A stretch of DNA of 7,690 nt from DAIOHQ01 sp036744635 (GCA_036744635.1 DAIOHQ010000235.1:1-7690), one strand, 5' to 3'. Positions 1 through 5,791 are shown, numbered from the stretch's first letter. The notes: generated by a model from the letters alone, not told the origin. A program made the numbers and translations.

Positions 1-381
1 ACTGAGTACAGCCATGTCAATCAGGTCGTGTTGGATACGGAGACGTGGGAGGCGAGCACGGCATTTTACCTTGAGCAGTTGGCGCAGCGGAAGGAGATCA
101 TTGGGTACGTGCGAAACGACCATCTGGGGCTGACCATTCCCTACGAATATCAGGGCGTGGACCAGTCGTACGAGCCAGATTTTCTCGTCCGGGTTGCGGA
201 GGGGCGGACGGTGATTCTTGAGACGAAGGGATATGTCGATAACCAGACGCGGGCCAAGAGTGACGCAGCAGTTCGATGGGTGACGGCTGCAAATAACTGG
301 GGCGAACTCGGGCAATGGCGCTTCGCAATCATCTACGATCCACATGAGATGGGCCATCAACTGAAAAAATTGTTCGAGTAA
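1..381 (+). CDS. Type III-like restriction endonuclease (BPTD_3080-type), C-terminal fragment
   Basis: The frame is open from base 1 and stops at TAA 379-381, so only the last 126 residues are present; the true start lies left of the window. A GTG at 28 is an internal valine, not a start. The fragment carries a PD-(D/E)xK nuclease core: YEPDFLVR with Asp at 178-180, then VILETKGY with Glu at 220-222 and Lys at 226-228. The preceding SHVNQVVLDTETWE and the trailing AAVRWVTAANNWG/WRFAI match, from memory, the C-terminal tail of large Res-type proteins (DEAD-box helicase plus nuclease) of the BPTD_3080 restriction family, which cleave DNA after ATP-driven translocation. The helicase part cannot be seen, so an intact gene is assumed. 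A modification methylase would be expected further left. The nuclease assignment is firm; the exact subfamily is less so. Confidence 0.85.
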   Translation, partial: TEYSHVNQVVLDTETWEASTAFYLEQLAQRKEIIGYVRNDHLGLTIPYEYQGVDQSYEPDFLVRVAEGRTVILETKGYVDNQTRAKSDAAVRWVTAANNWGELGQWRFAIIYDPHEMGHQLKKLFE

Positions 382-937
382 CGCCTGCCTCATGCCGTTG
401 CGAAGGCTGGCAATCGAAGCACGGATCGCAACCAGGCGGTAGCAGTTCTAAAGTTTGAGGCCGGTCTGCGTCCAATCCGCGACCATTCGTGAAGCGGCGG
501 GTTCGGAATTTCAGAACAGCCTGTTCAAATTCGCGTTGGTTTTGCGGATTGCTGCGACGTGCAATTGACACTTTGAGTCGGGGAATAGCGCTATTAAGAC
601 CGGGAATAGCGCTATTGAAGTGCGCCCTTGCGCTAATGAGCGGCGCAACAGCGCTATTCAGAGTGGGAATAGTGCTATTGCGGCTCTCAATAGCGCTATT
701 GGCGCCGGCAATAGCGCTATTGGGGTGTGCAAAGGGGGGTGGGGGGACCTCAATAGCGCTGTTGGGAGACTCAATAGCGCTAATGGGCGGGTCATTTGCG
801 CAATTGCGCCGGGGAATTTCGCTTTGGGGAAGCTCAAAGTGGCGATTGCGGCGAGGAAAAGCGGTTTGGCGGAGGGGAAAGAGAATGTTGACCCGCTGCC
901 ATACGTCGGCAATCCGCCCGCATGGGCCTCGCATTAA
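382..937. other. Gene-free stretch between restriction gene and tRNA-Ser
   Basis: I see no credible gene in these 556 bases. The central part (563-868) is the 21-bp periodic palindrome array listed separately. Bases 382-562 show no recognisable promoter, RNA or coding signal. Bases 869-937 lie just beyond the 3' end of the tRNA; a short GCCC/GGGC stem (916-927) is present, but no T-run follows it in the tRNA's direction, so I do not call a terminator. Long open frames cross the region on both strands, but they are a by-product of the repeat: the 12-mer has a stop (TAG) in only one frame per strand, and the period is a multiple of three. Confidence 0.7.
563..868. repeat. 21-bp-periodic array of palindrome AATAGCGCTATT
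   Basis: Fifteen consecutive registers start at 563 + 21n. Registers 584, 605, 689 and 710 are perfect copies of the self-complementary 12-mer. Registers 647, 668, 752 and 773 match 11/12; 794 matches 9/12; 626, 815 and 857 match 8/12. Registers 836, 563 and 731 are decayed, the last being a G-run. The 9-bp stretches between the 12-mers differ from unit to unit, and no base is gained or lost across about 300 bp. Decay increases towards both edges. Twenty-one bp is close to two turns of B-DNA, so every palindrome lies on the same face, which would suit cooperative binding of a dimeric protein (inference). Translated, it gives heptads such as NSAIxxx on either strand, a consequence of symmetry. 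I recognise no named repeat family. Confidence 0.9.
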
Positions 938-1028
938 CGGAGAGACGGGGATTCGAACCCCGGATACGGGTTTGACCCCGTATAACGGTTTAGCAAACCG
1001 TCGCCTTCAGCCGCTCGGCCATCTCTCC
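938..1028 (-). tRNA. tRNA-Ser(GCU)
   Basis: Reading the minus strand, a 7-bp acceptor stem GGAGAGA/TCTCTCC closes a class II tRNA. The D-arm contains GCCGAGCGGC. The anticodon stem is ACGGT/ACCGT with loop TTGCTAA; anticodon GCT (complement at 992-994) reads AGU and AGC. A long variable arm (TATACGGGG / CCCGTATC) is typical of serine tRNAs. The T-arm is CGGGG-TTCGAAT-CCCCG. The discriminator is G (938), as serine tRNAs require. No CCA is encoded. The 3' end points left, towards the repeat array and the restriction gene; tRNA 3' ends are common integration sites for islands. Confidence 0.97.
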
Positions 1029-1038
1029 AGCGCCGCCA

Positions 1039-1067
1039 AGAATAAATTCCGGCCGGCCAAAACGCAA
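1039..1067 (-). promoter_or_regulatory. Putative sigma-70 promoter of tRNA-Ser
   Basis: On the minus strand, TTGCGT (1062-1067) is followed by exactly 17 bp and then TATTCT (1039-1044), placing the expected start roughly 3-5 bases before the tRNA 5' end at 1028. The stretch between the -10 and the tRNA is GC-rich (GGCGGCGC), like the discriminators of stringently controlled stable-RNA promoters. The hexamers match consensus 3/6 and 4/6, so position and spacing carry most of the weight. The remaining bases between the tRNA and the reductase gene show nothing else; no reductase terminator was recognised. Confidence 0.4.
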
Positions 1068-1118
1068 GTTGGCAGCGACAATTTCCGCAGCGCACGCAGG
1101 GCGAGGTGCGCGGCGGAT

Positions 1119-2042
1119 TCAGCCCAGCGCGTTCCAATTTCCCGGATTGTGCGAGTGAAATGCCGCGCGGATTTTGCCGACGGCGGCTTCGGGCAGAGGG
1201 CCTTTGTTCGCGGCGTCGATATTGGCTCGGGCGTTGTCGGGATTGGTGGTGCCGATGATCGCGGTGTGAACTCCGGGCATGGAGAGCGTGAAGCGCAGGG
1301 CGAGCTGGGGCCAGGCTTCATCGGGGTTGCCGGCGATGCCCAAGGCGGCGGGATCGAGATTCATTTTGGCGAGCCGGTCGTGATAAGGCTGGGCATAATC
1401 GCCGTAGAATCCGGGTTGGGCGGACTTGGGTTTCCAAGCGGCGTTGGCGATGGGCCGCTTGGCCAGCACGCCGACGTTGTGCTTCCGCGCCACCGGCAGG
1501 GCGTTGTCGATATTGACCTGGTCGGCGATGGAGATGGATGTCTCCAGCACCGCGATGTCCGGCAGGGCGGCGGCATAGGCGGCGGCCTCGTTGTCGCCGG
1601 AGTAGCCGGCGAAGCGGATCTTGCCCGCATCCCGCGCCCTAACCAGCGCGCCAAGTGCCTCTCCGGTTTTCAACGTCTGAAGATCACAACTATGCAGCAG
1701 CATCACGTCGAGATGATCGGTCTTGAGGTTGGCGAGCGAACGGTCAACGGTCTGGGCGATCAGCCCGGCCGACCAGTCGGCGCCGGTGACGCCGGGGACC
1801 AGGCCGCCGCACTTGGAGACGATCACGAATTCTCCGCGGCGATGGCCGACGGCGGCGGCGATCAGCTCCTCGGAACCGGCATATCCGGCGGCGGTGTCGA
1901 TAAGATTGACCCCGGCGTCCAGCAGCGTGCGGAGGATTTCGCCGACACGATCTCGATCGGTTTTCAGCAAGCCGATGGGCGCGCCGCCAAAGCCCAGGCA
2001 TGACACTGGATAGCCCGTTTTTCCGAAGGTCGATTTTCGCAT
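1119..2042 (-). CDS. Aldo/keto reductase
   Basis: A 307-residue protein, the usual size for the family, forming a TIM-barrel NAD(P)H-dependent oxidoreductase that reduces aldehydes or ketones; the substrate is unknown. The catalytic tetrad is recognisable: Asp49 and Tyr54 in NLIDTAAGY, Lys77 in VSKCGG, His117 in MLLHS. An N-terminal FGKTG..VSCLGFGGAPIG segment and a C-terminal IIGTTNPDNARANI motif (about 262-275, cofactor phosphate binding) fit the AKR fold. The ATG at 2042-2040 was chosen because it begins exactly at the family N-terminus and has AGGA (2054-2051) eight bases upstream. The frame stays open for over 1 kb further upstream, but that portion runs antisense through the acetyltransferase and DUF309 genes and is not coding. 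The gene diverges from the acetyltransferase gene and stops 90 bp before the tRNA. Confidence 0.95.
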   Translation of the reverse strand: MRKSTFGKTGYPVSCLGFGGAPIGLLKTDRDRVGEILRTLLDAGVNLIDTAAGYAGSEELIAAAVGHRRGEFVIVSKCGGLVPGVTGADWSAGLIAQTVDRSLANLKTDHLDVMLLHSCDLQTLKTGEALGALVRARDAGKIRFAGYSGDNEAAAYAAALPDIAVLETSISIADQVNIDNALPVARKHNVGVLAKRPIANAAWKPKSAQPGFYGDYAQPYHDRLAKMNLDPAALGIAGNPDEAWPQLALRFTLSMPGVHTAIIGTTNPDNARANIDAANKGPLPEAAVGKIRAAFHSHNPGNWNALG

Positions 2043-2115
2043 GAGGAGTTTCCTGCTGAATGACCGGCCGGTTTTACCACGATGAAGGCGCGAAGCGAAG
2101 GTGGAATCTGGGCAA

Positions 2116-2235
2116 TGGGTCAGGTTGAAATTTATGGGTGCCACAGGTCGCGGTACTCGGAGACCTGTGCCGCGTAGCGACGCAGTAAGACACAGGTCTG
2201 CGAGTACGCCGACCTGTGGCACCCAAACTGACCCA
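2116..2235. repeat. Palindromic element with four alternating CACAGGTC octamers
   Basis: Outer arms TGGGTCAG (2116-2123) and CTGACCCA (2228-2235) enclose a 35-bp inverted repeat (2135-2169 against 2191-2225, 32/35 paired by hand count, the outermost 15 bp perfect) with a 21-base loop. Each arm is itself an inverted repeat, so CACAGGTC (2142, 2191) and GACCTGTG (2162, 2211) alternate. The DNA could fold as one long hairpin or two shorter ones. It lies between the divergent reductase and acetyltransferase genes. It resembles a non-autonomous miniature transposable or REP/BIME-type element; no transposase is in view and no clear target-site duplication was found. Confidence 0.85.
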
Positions 2236-2275
2236 CTACCGGAATCTGACGTTGTTTCCTCCGTCGGATTATTCC

Positions 2276-2284
2276 TGCTACAAT
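2276..2284 (+). promoter_or_regulatory. Extended -10 promoter for the acetyltransferase operon
   Basis: TG-C-TACAAT (TG at 2276-2277, hexamer at 2279-2284) is an extended -10 element differing from TATAAT in one base. The ATG at 2295 begins only ten bases after it, so transcription would start within a few bases of the start codon and give a very short or absent leader. No convincing -35 is seen, which extended -10 promoters tolerate. No Shine-Dalgarno precedes the ATG, in line with this. Confidence 0.45.
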
Positions 2285-2294
2285 TCTCCCGGCC

Positions 2295-2816
2295 ATGGAA
2301 ACCCACACTGCCGAGCCGGTGAAGATTCGCAGCTTCCGCGAGGAAGATCTGCCCGCCTGCCGCGTTCTCTACACCGAAGGCCTGGTGGCGGGGAAAATCG
2401 CGGAGAACGACACCGGCCTGGATATCGACGACATCCAGTGGGCCTACATGAACAGCCCCGGCAACCACTTCTGGGTGGCCGAGGACCACAATGGCGAGAT
2501 CGTGGGGATGATCGGCGTGCAACACCACGATGAAGGCGCGGGCGAAATTCGCCGCCTGCGCGTGTCGCAGCATCACCGCCGCCGCGGCATCGGCAGCGCC
2601 CTGGTGGAGACCGCGCTGAAATTCTGCCAGGAGAAGGGATACCTCAAGATCACCCTCGACACCTTTGTCGATCGCGATGCGGCCATCAAGCTGTTCGAGA
2701 AATTCCGCTTCAAGCATTCCCGCTCGCGCACCATCGGCGACAAGGAATTGATGTACTTCTATCTCGATCTCTACACCACCACCGACCAGAAGCCCAAGGC
2801 GCCCGACCGGCAGTGA
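2295..2816 (+). CDS. GNAT family N-acetyltransferase
   Basis: A 173-residue protein with the Gcn5-related N-acetyltransferase fold, transferring an acetyl group from acetyl-CoA to an amine; the acceptor is unknown. It opens with the typical strand-helix VKIRSFREEDLPACRVLY (9-26). Motif A, at about 93-109, carries the acetyl-CoA pyrophosphate loop in the form RRRGIGSAL, preceded by strand IRRLRV. Motif B follows with ITLDTF..DRDAAIKLFEKFRF. The basic, proline-rich tail after YFYLDLY looks disordered. The ATG at 2295 is the first start that includes the whole fold and lies next to a TACAAT element. It leads a cluster with the DUF309 gene (27 bp gap) and gmhA. Chain-N-terminal (RimI-like) or small-molecule acetylation are both possible. 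Confidence 0.92.
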   Translation: METHTAEPVKIRSFREEDLPACRVLYTEGLVAGKIAENDTGLDIDDIQWAYMNSPGNHFWVAEDHNGEIVGMIGVQHHDEGAGEIRRLRVSQHHRRRGIGSALVETALKFCQEKGYLKITLDTFVDRDAAIKLFEKFRFKHSRSRTIGDKELMYFYLDLYTTTDQKPKAPDRQ

Positions 2817-2843
2817 CCAGCGTAGTTCCCAATCGCCTCCATC

Positions 2844-3278
2844 ATGAACCTCGACCATGAGAAGAAGCTGTATTACGACGGGATTCAGCTCTTCAACGAG
2901 CATGATTTTTTCGAGGCCCACGAAGTGTGGGAAGACATCTGGCACATGGCGTTCGGGCTGAAGCATTATTTCTACCAGGGAATGATCCAGTGCGCGGTGG
3001 CGCTGGAGCACTACTCCCGATCCAACCCGCGCGGGGTGATCAGCCTGCACAAGACCTACGAGCCGAAGTTCGCCAACCTGCCCGATCCATTCATGGGCCT
3101 GGGAATCGGCGCATTTTTGGGTGCGATGCGGCACACGCTGTCACCGGTGCTGGACGCGGCCGAGGTTGCCCGGCGCGGCGAGATCGAGCTGGACGAATCC
3201 ACCGTTCCGAAAATCGTGCTGTTGTACGATCCGTTCGAGACCGGCGAGGCGGCGCGGTACAATCATCCGCCGCGATAA
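2844..3278 (+). CDS. DUF309 domain-containing protein
   Basis: A 144-residue, probably cytosolic, all-helical protein. The N-terminal half carries the DUF309 signature: G-x-x-L-F-N-E-H-D-F-F-E-A-H-E-V-W-E-D-I-W (about 14-33), then FYQGMIQCAVALEHYSR (43-59) and a glycine-containing helix after NPRG. The acidic/His cluster HEVWED is the invariant core of the family; its biochemical role is not established and I do not assign one. No signal peptide or membrane segment. The ATG is the natural family start, but no Shine-Dalgarno precedes it. It lies 27 bp after the acetyltransferase and 17 bp before gmhA, so co-transcription is likely. The C-terminal tail (VLLYDPFETGEAARYNHPPR) extends beyond the conserved domain. 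Confidence 0.9.
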   Translation: MNLDHEKKLYYDGIQLFNEHDFFEAHEVWEDIWHMAFGLKHYFYQGMIQCAVALEHYSRSNPRGVISLHKTYEPKFANLPDPFMGLGIGAFLGAMRHTLSPVLDAAEVARRGEIELDESTVPKIVLLYDPFETGEAARYNHPPR

Positions 3279-3295
3279 AGCGTGATCGAGTTGCC

Positions 3296-3865
3296 ATGAG
3301 CGAGATGCAGAAACTTCTCTCCCAATCCGTCGCAGGCCTGCGCGAGCTGTTGCCGAAGGTTGCCGTCATGCACGCGGAACTGCTGCGGCTCGGGGAGATG
3401 ATGATGGGTTCATGGCAGGGGCGGGGGAAAGTGCTGCTGGCCGGCAACGGCGGCAGCGCCGCCGACGCGATGCACCTGGCCGAGGAGCTTTCCATTCGCT
3501 ACAAAAAAAAACGCCGCGGCCTGGCGGCCATCGCATTGTGCGACCCGACCGTGCTCACCTGCGCCGCCAATGACTTCGGCTACGAGCGCGTGTTCGCGCG
3601 ACAGGTCGAGGCGCTGGGAAATCCCGGGGATGTGCTGATCGTCTTCAGCACCAGCGGCAACAGCCCCAGCATCGTCGCGGCCTTGGACGCCGCCCAGGCG
3701 GCCGGTCTTAGGACGGCGGCGTTCCTTGGCCAGACTGGCGGGCAGTGCAAGGGGAAGGCCGATATTGAATTCTGCATCCCCTCGCCCCTCACCGCCAGCA
3801 TCCAGGAATGCCACAAGATCCTGTTCCACGCCCTGTGCGAATGGATCGACACCCAAGTCGACTGA
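3296..3865 (+). CDS. gmhA: Phosphoheptose isomerase (sedoheptulose-7-phosphate isomerase)
   Basis: A 189-residue SIS-domain protein, the normal length for GmhA, which converts sedoheptulose 7-phosphate to D-glycero-D-manno-heptose 7-phosphate, the first step to the ADP- or GDP-heptose of LPS and S-layer glycans; it acts in the cytoplasm as a tetramer. GNGGSAADAMHLAEEL (50-65) includes His60 and Glu64, corresponding to E. coli His61 and catalytic Glu65. FSTSGNSPS (117-125) binds the sugar phosphate. QECHKILFH (170-178) supplies Gln170 and His178, matching Gln172 and His180. These active-site residues favour GmhA over the non-catalytic relative DiaA. The ATG at 3296 is chosen because the reading frame upstream is antigenically unrelated shadow across DUF309. 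There is no obvious Shine-Dalgarno. The other heptose genes (gmhB, hldE) are not in view. Confidence 0.93.
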   Translation: MSEMQKLLSQSVAGLRELLPKVAVMHAELLRLGEMMMGSWQGRGKVLLAGNGGSAADAMHLAEELSIRYKKKRRGLAAIALCDPTVLTCAANDFGYERVFARQVEALGNPGDVLIVFSTSGNSPSIVAALDAAQAAGLRTAAFLGQTGGQCKGKADIEFCIPSPLTASIQECHKILFHALCEWIDTQVD

Positions 3866-3880
3866 CCCCGCCCCCAACGT

Positions 3881-4516
3881 TCATTCCTCCGGTTTCCACT
3901 TGTAGAACAGCCTGGCGATCTGCTCGGAAAGCGCGGAGGTCATCTGCCGGCGGATGAAGTCTTCGTTCACTCCCCCGCCGGTGCGCAGGTAGGGGGTTTC
4001 GCTTTTGAGAAACCAGCCGCTGCTGTTTTCCTTTGGCCAGACTGTCTCGCCGCTTTCGGCGTCGACAACCCGGACGTAGACAGCCATTCGCCCTTTGAGC
4101 ATCTCCGTGCCGGCGGCTTCTTCGATCGAGCTCCTGTCGATGTTGATGTAGATGATCTGCTTGGCGCCCACCGCCTTGCCGACCTGCGAGATGGTCATCG
4201 CCTTCACCTCGGCCGGCTTTTCAGCGCGAAGCGTGAAGTAGCTCGATGAATTCACCAGCGGGACGACGTGATGGGCTTCGAGTTCCTCCTGCACGGCGCG
4301 GGCGAGGGCTTCGCCTTCCAGGGCGGCCGAAGAGGGGTTGCGATAGTTCTCGGCCAGCACCAGCGTCGGAACCTGGGCGGGCACAAATTTCGCCTCCACC
4401 TTGGGCGGGCCGGCCACCTTGTAGACCACCGCGCCGGGGATTTCGCAGCCGCACAAAAGCATGCTCGCAGTCACAGACAAACTCAGATGAACGCAGATGA
4501 ATTTCACTGGGTTCAT
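3881..4516 (-). CDS. Predicted lipoprotein B, unknown function
   Basis: A 211-residue protein with a lipoprotein-type signal peptide: a hydrophobic stretch to SMLLCGC, with Cys24 as the likely lipidated residue. I do not recognise a named family. The mature part alternates strands and helices: VPTLVLAENY, a helix ALARAVQEELEAH, IIYINIDRSS, a strand pair MAVYVRVVDAESGETVW, and a C-terminal helix FIRRQMTSALSEQIARLFYKW. The same order occurs in the upstream lipoprotein A, with matching segments (IIYINI/LIYVEI, EMLKGRMAVYVRVVDAESGE/ELYRGSASISIRLIEISGAGE), so the two look like a tandem duplication. Its ATG overlaps the stop of lipoprotein A in ATGA (4516-4513), implying translational coupling. It converges on gmhA with only 15 bp between the stops and no clear terminator. 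Part of the signal peptide is encoded by a 10-bp tandem repeat. Confidence 0.85.
   Translation of the reverse strand: MNPVKFICVHLSLSVTASMLLCGCEIPGAVVYKVAGPPKVEAKFVPAQVPTLVLAENYRNPSSAALEGEALARAVQEELEAHHVVPLVNSSSYFTLRAEKPAEVKAMTISQVGKAVGAKQIIYINIDRSSIEEAAGTEMLKGRMAVYVRVVDAESGETVWPKENSSGWFLKSETPYLRTGGGVNEDFIRRQMTSALSEQIARLFYKWKPEE
4472..4501. repeat. 10-bp tandem repeat (CnCAGATGAA x3) inside lipoprotein B signal peptide
   Basis: Three contiguous decamers on the plus strand: CACAGACAAA, CTCAGATGAA, CGCAGATGAA. The last two differ at one base, the first at three to four. The period is not a multiple of three, so each copy is read in a different frame on the minus strand, where it encodes signal-peptide residues about 6-15 (ICVHLSLSV). 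From memory, CGCAGATGAA-like decamers are a common dispersed intergenic repeat in environmental Planctomycetota and Verrucomicrobiota; this is not verified here. Confidence 0.75.
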
Positions 4517-5208
4517 GGTTTGTCCTCATCTTCGTTCCACGTCACAAATCGGTGGGAAACCTGTTTGGCCATTTCCTGAACCAGGCCGCGGTAGATGCTT
4601 TCATCGGTGGCGTTGGGGGTGCCTTCTTCGGGGCCTTTTTCGGGGAAGACCATGCGGATGTTGTCCTCCTGGAAGGCCATCTTCGCCTTGCGATTCTCGC
4701 CGGCGCCGCTGATCTCGATCAGGCGGATGCTGATGGATGCGCTGCCGCGGTACAGCTCGACCGACTGGCTCGAACGGGTGGAGAATTCGCCGATCTCGAC
4801 ATAGATAAGCCGCTCGACGCCGAGGTGAGGCGCGACGGTTTCCAGCGGCATGGTTTCGATCTTCGGATTGGCGAGCTGATACTTGACGATCGAGGCCGCC
4901 TCGACCGGCCAGGTGACGCCCTTGAGTTCTTCCGGCGGCTTTTTCTTGGCTGTCTGCTTGATTTGAATGGCCTGCTGCACGCTTGAGGCGAGATCGACTT
5001 GGAGCTTGGAGCCCCAATCGGTGCGGATGCCGCGGTCGGCCCAAACCATCACCCCAACGCTGTGGCCGGCGAGGCCTTTGTATTGCGGGTCGACATCGGG
5101 GGCGGGCATGGCGCTGGCGATGTAGCCGGCCGTGCCGCAGCCCGTCGCCAGCAGGCTGATGGCCAGACATCCGATTGCCGTGATCAGTGTACTGCGCAGT
5201 CGATTCAT
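4513..5208 (-). CDS. Predicted lipoprotein A, unknown function
   Basis: A 231-residue protein beginning with a compact lipoprotein signal: MNRLRS, a hydrophobic run, then LLATGC with Cys24 as the likely acylation site. No named family recognised. The mature domain has strand SVGVMVWADRG, an amphipathic helix, a helix-strand unit (VAPHLGVERLIYVEIGEFS), a strand pair around SASISIRLIEISG and a C-terminal helix IYRGLVQEMAKQVSHRFVTW, paralleling lipoprotein B. The ATG at 5208 is preferred because GGAG lies seven bases upstream and because it starts exactly at the signal peptide. An alternative ATG at 5259 overlaps the DUF2752 stop as TAATG and would add 17 residues, which would bury the signal peptide. 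The frame open further upstream crosses DUF2752 and is not coding. The stop overlaps lipoprotein B's start by four bases. Confidence 0.87.
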   Translation of the reverse strand: MNRLRSTLITAIGCLAISLLATGCGTAGYIASAMPAPDVDPQYKGLAGHSVGVMVWADRGIRTDWGSKLQVDLASSVQQAIQIKQTAKKKPPEELKGVTWPVEAASIVKYQLANPKIETMPLETVAPHLGVERLIYVEIGEFSTRSSQSVELYRGSASISIRLIEISGAGENRKAKMAFQEDNIRMVFPEKGPEEGTPNATDESIYRGLVQEMAKQVSHRFVTWNEDEDKP

Positions 5209-5258
5209 GCTGATTCTCCAGCCCCGCAGGTACATGGCGGGGTTCAAAGGTTGCGGCA

Positions 5259-5753
5259 TTACCACCCGTCGATGCCCTTCAGGTGGATGAATATTTTCCA
5301 GCCCCAAGCGGCGATGGCGAAGAACATTAGTACCAGGCCGCAGGTCATGGTTGGATTGTGCCCGGGGAGGAAGCGGAGGAGGCGCAGAACCGGCCGGCCA
5401 GTGATGGCGACGTAGCTTCCGATCCAGATCCACGCGCAGCACGCCGCGGCCAGCACCATGCCAAACGGCTGAATGTAAAGGCTGGCCAGCAGGTTGCCCC
5501 GGGTGAACCAGGAAAAACTGGTGGTCATGCCGCAGCTCGGGCAGGGAATGCCGGTCTGGCTGAGGAAGGCGCAGGGCATGAGGTGAAGGGCTTCGTGGGT
5601 GCCGGTGCCGCCGCGGGCGGGCGTGAGGGATGCCGCCAGGGTGAGGAGTGCAGAGCATCCGAGCACGGTGGCGAAAGCGAGGATTCGCATGGCCGGTGAA
5701 ATCAGGGCCTTGCCGAAGCGCGGGGAGTATATGATCGGCACAGGCAAGTCCAT
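5259..5753 (-). CDS. DUF2752 family membrane protein
   Basis: A 164-residue inner-membrane protein. The DUF2752 signature is clear: MPCAFLSQTGIPCPSCGMTTSFSWF (written here as residues 59-83), with Cys61, Cys71 and Cys74 and the CPxCG knuckle followed by MTTSF, then GN..AS.Y.QPFG. Three hydrophobic segments lie at about 22-42, 92-115 and 137-157. The family's role is unknown; the CPxCG pair suggests metal binding or a redox pair (inference). Two starts are possible: ATG at 5753 (chosen, because a promoter-like TTGCCC-17 bp-TACACT ends nine bases before it) or ATG at 5690, giving 143 residues beginning directly at the first membrane segment. Neither has a Shine-Dalgarno. It heads the operon with lipoproteins A and B, 50 bp upstream of lipoprotein A, and diverges from the flippase gene. 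Confidence 0.85.
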   Translation of the reverse strand: MDLPVPIIYSPRFGKALISPAMRILAFATVLGCSALLTLAASLTPARGGTGTHEALHLMPCAFLSQTGIPCPSCGMTTSFSWFTRGNLLASLYIQPFGMVLAAACCAWIWIGSYVAITGRPVLRLLRFLPGHNPTMTCGLVLMFFAIAAWGWKIFIHLKGIDGW

Positions 5754-5762
5754 TGGGTGGAA

Positions 5763-5791
5763 AGTGTACCGGCGGGCGCGGCGGGGGGCAA
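5763..5791 (-). promoter_or_regulatory. Putative promoter of the DUF2752-lipoprotein operon
   Basis: On the minus strand, TTGCCC (5786-5791) is followed by a 17-bp spacer and TACACT (5763-5768), each 4/6 to consensus. The nine bases between the -10 and the ATG at 5753 imply an almost leaderless transcript, the same geometry as the TACAAT element before the acetyltransferase gene. If the ATG at 5690 is the true start, the leader would be about 65 bases. Confidence 0.4.

Noticed and set aside
563..868. CRISPR array
   Set aside because: Repeats of 12 bp with 9-bp spacers are far too short for a CRISPR, there is no leader, and no cas genes are in view.
329..934. 201-codon minus-strand frame with NSAI heptads
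   Set aside because: The 12-mer is stop-free in two frames of each strand and the period is divisible by three, so openness is expected without selection. The N- and C-terminal parts resemble nothing, and the first 50 bases overlap the end of the restriction gene.
489..2003. 504-codon open frame on the plus strand through the array, tRNA and reductase
   Set aside because: It runs antisense to a clear tRNA and a clear aldo/keto reductase, and its heptad segment is the translated palindrome array.
2043..3134. N-terminal extension of the reductase frame
   Set aside because: It is antisense to the acetyltransferase and DUF309 genes, while the reductase fold starts at 2042 with a good ribosome binding site.
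3296..3865. DiaA, the DnaA-associating SIS protein
   Set aside because: The GmhA catalytic residues Glu64, Gln170 and His178 are all present; DiaA-type proteins are not catalytic isomerases.
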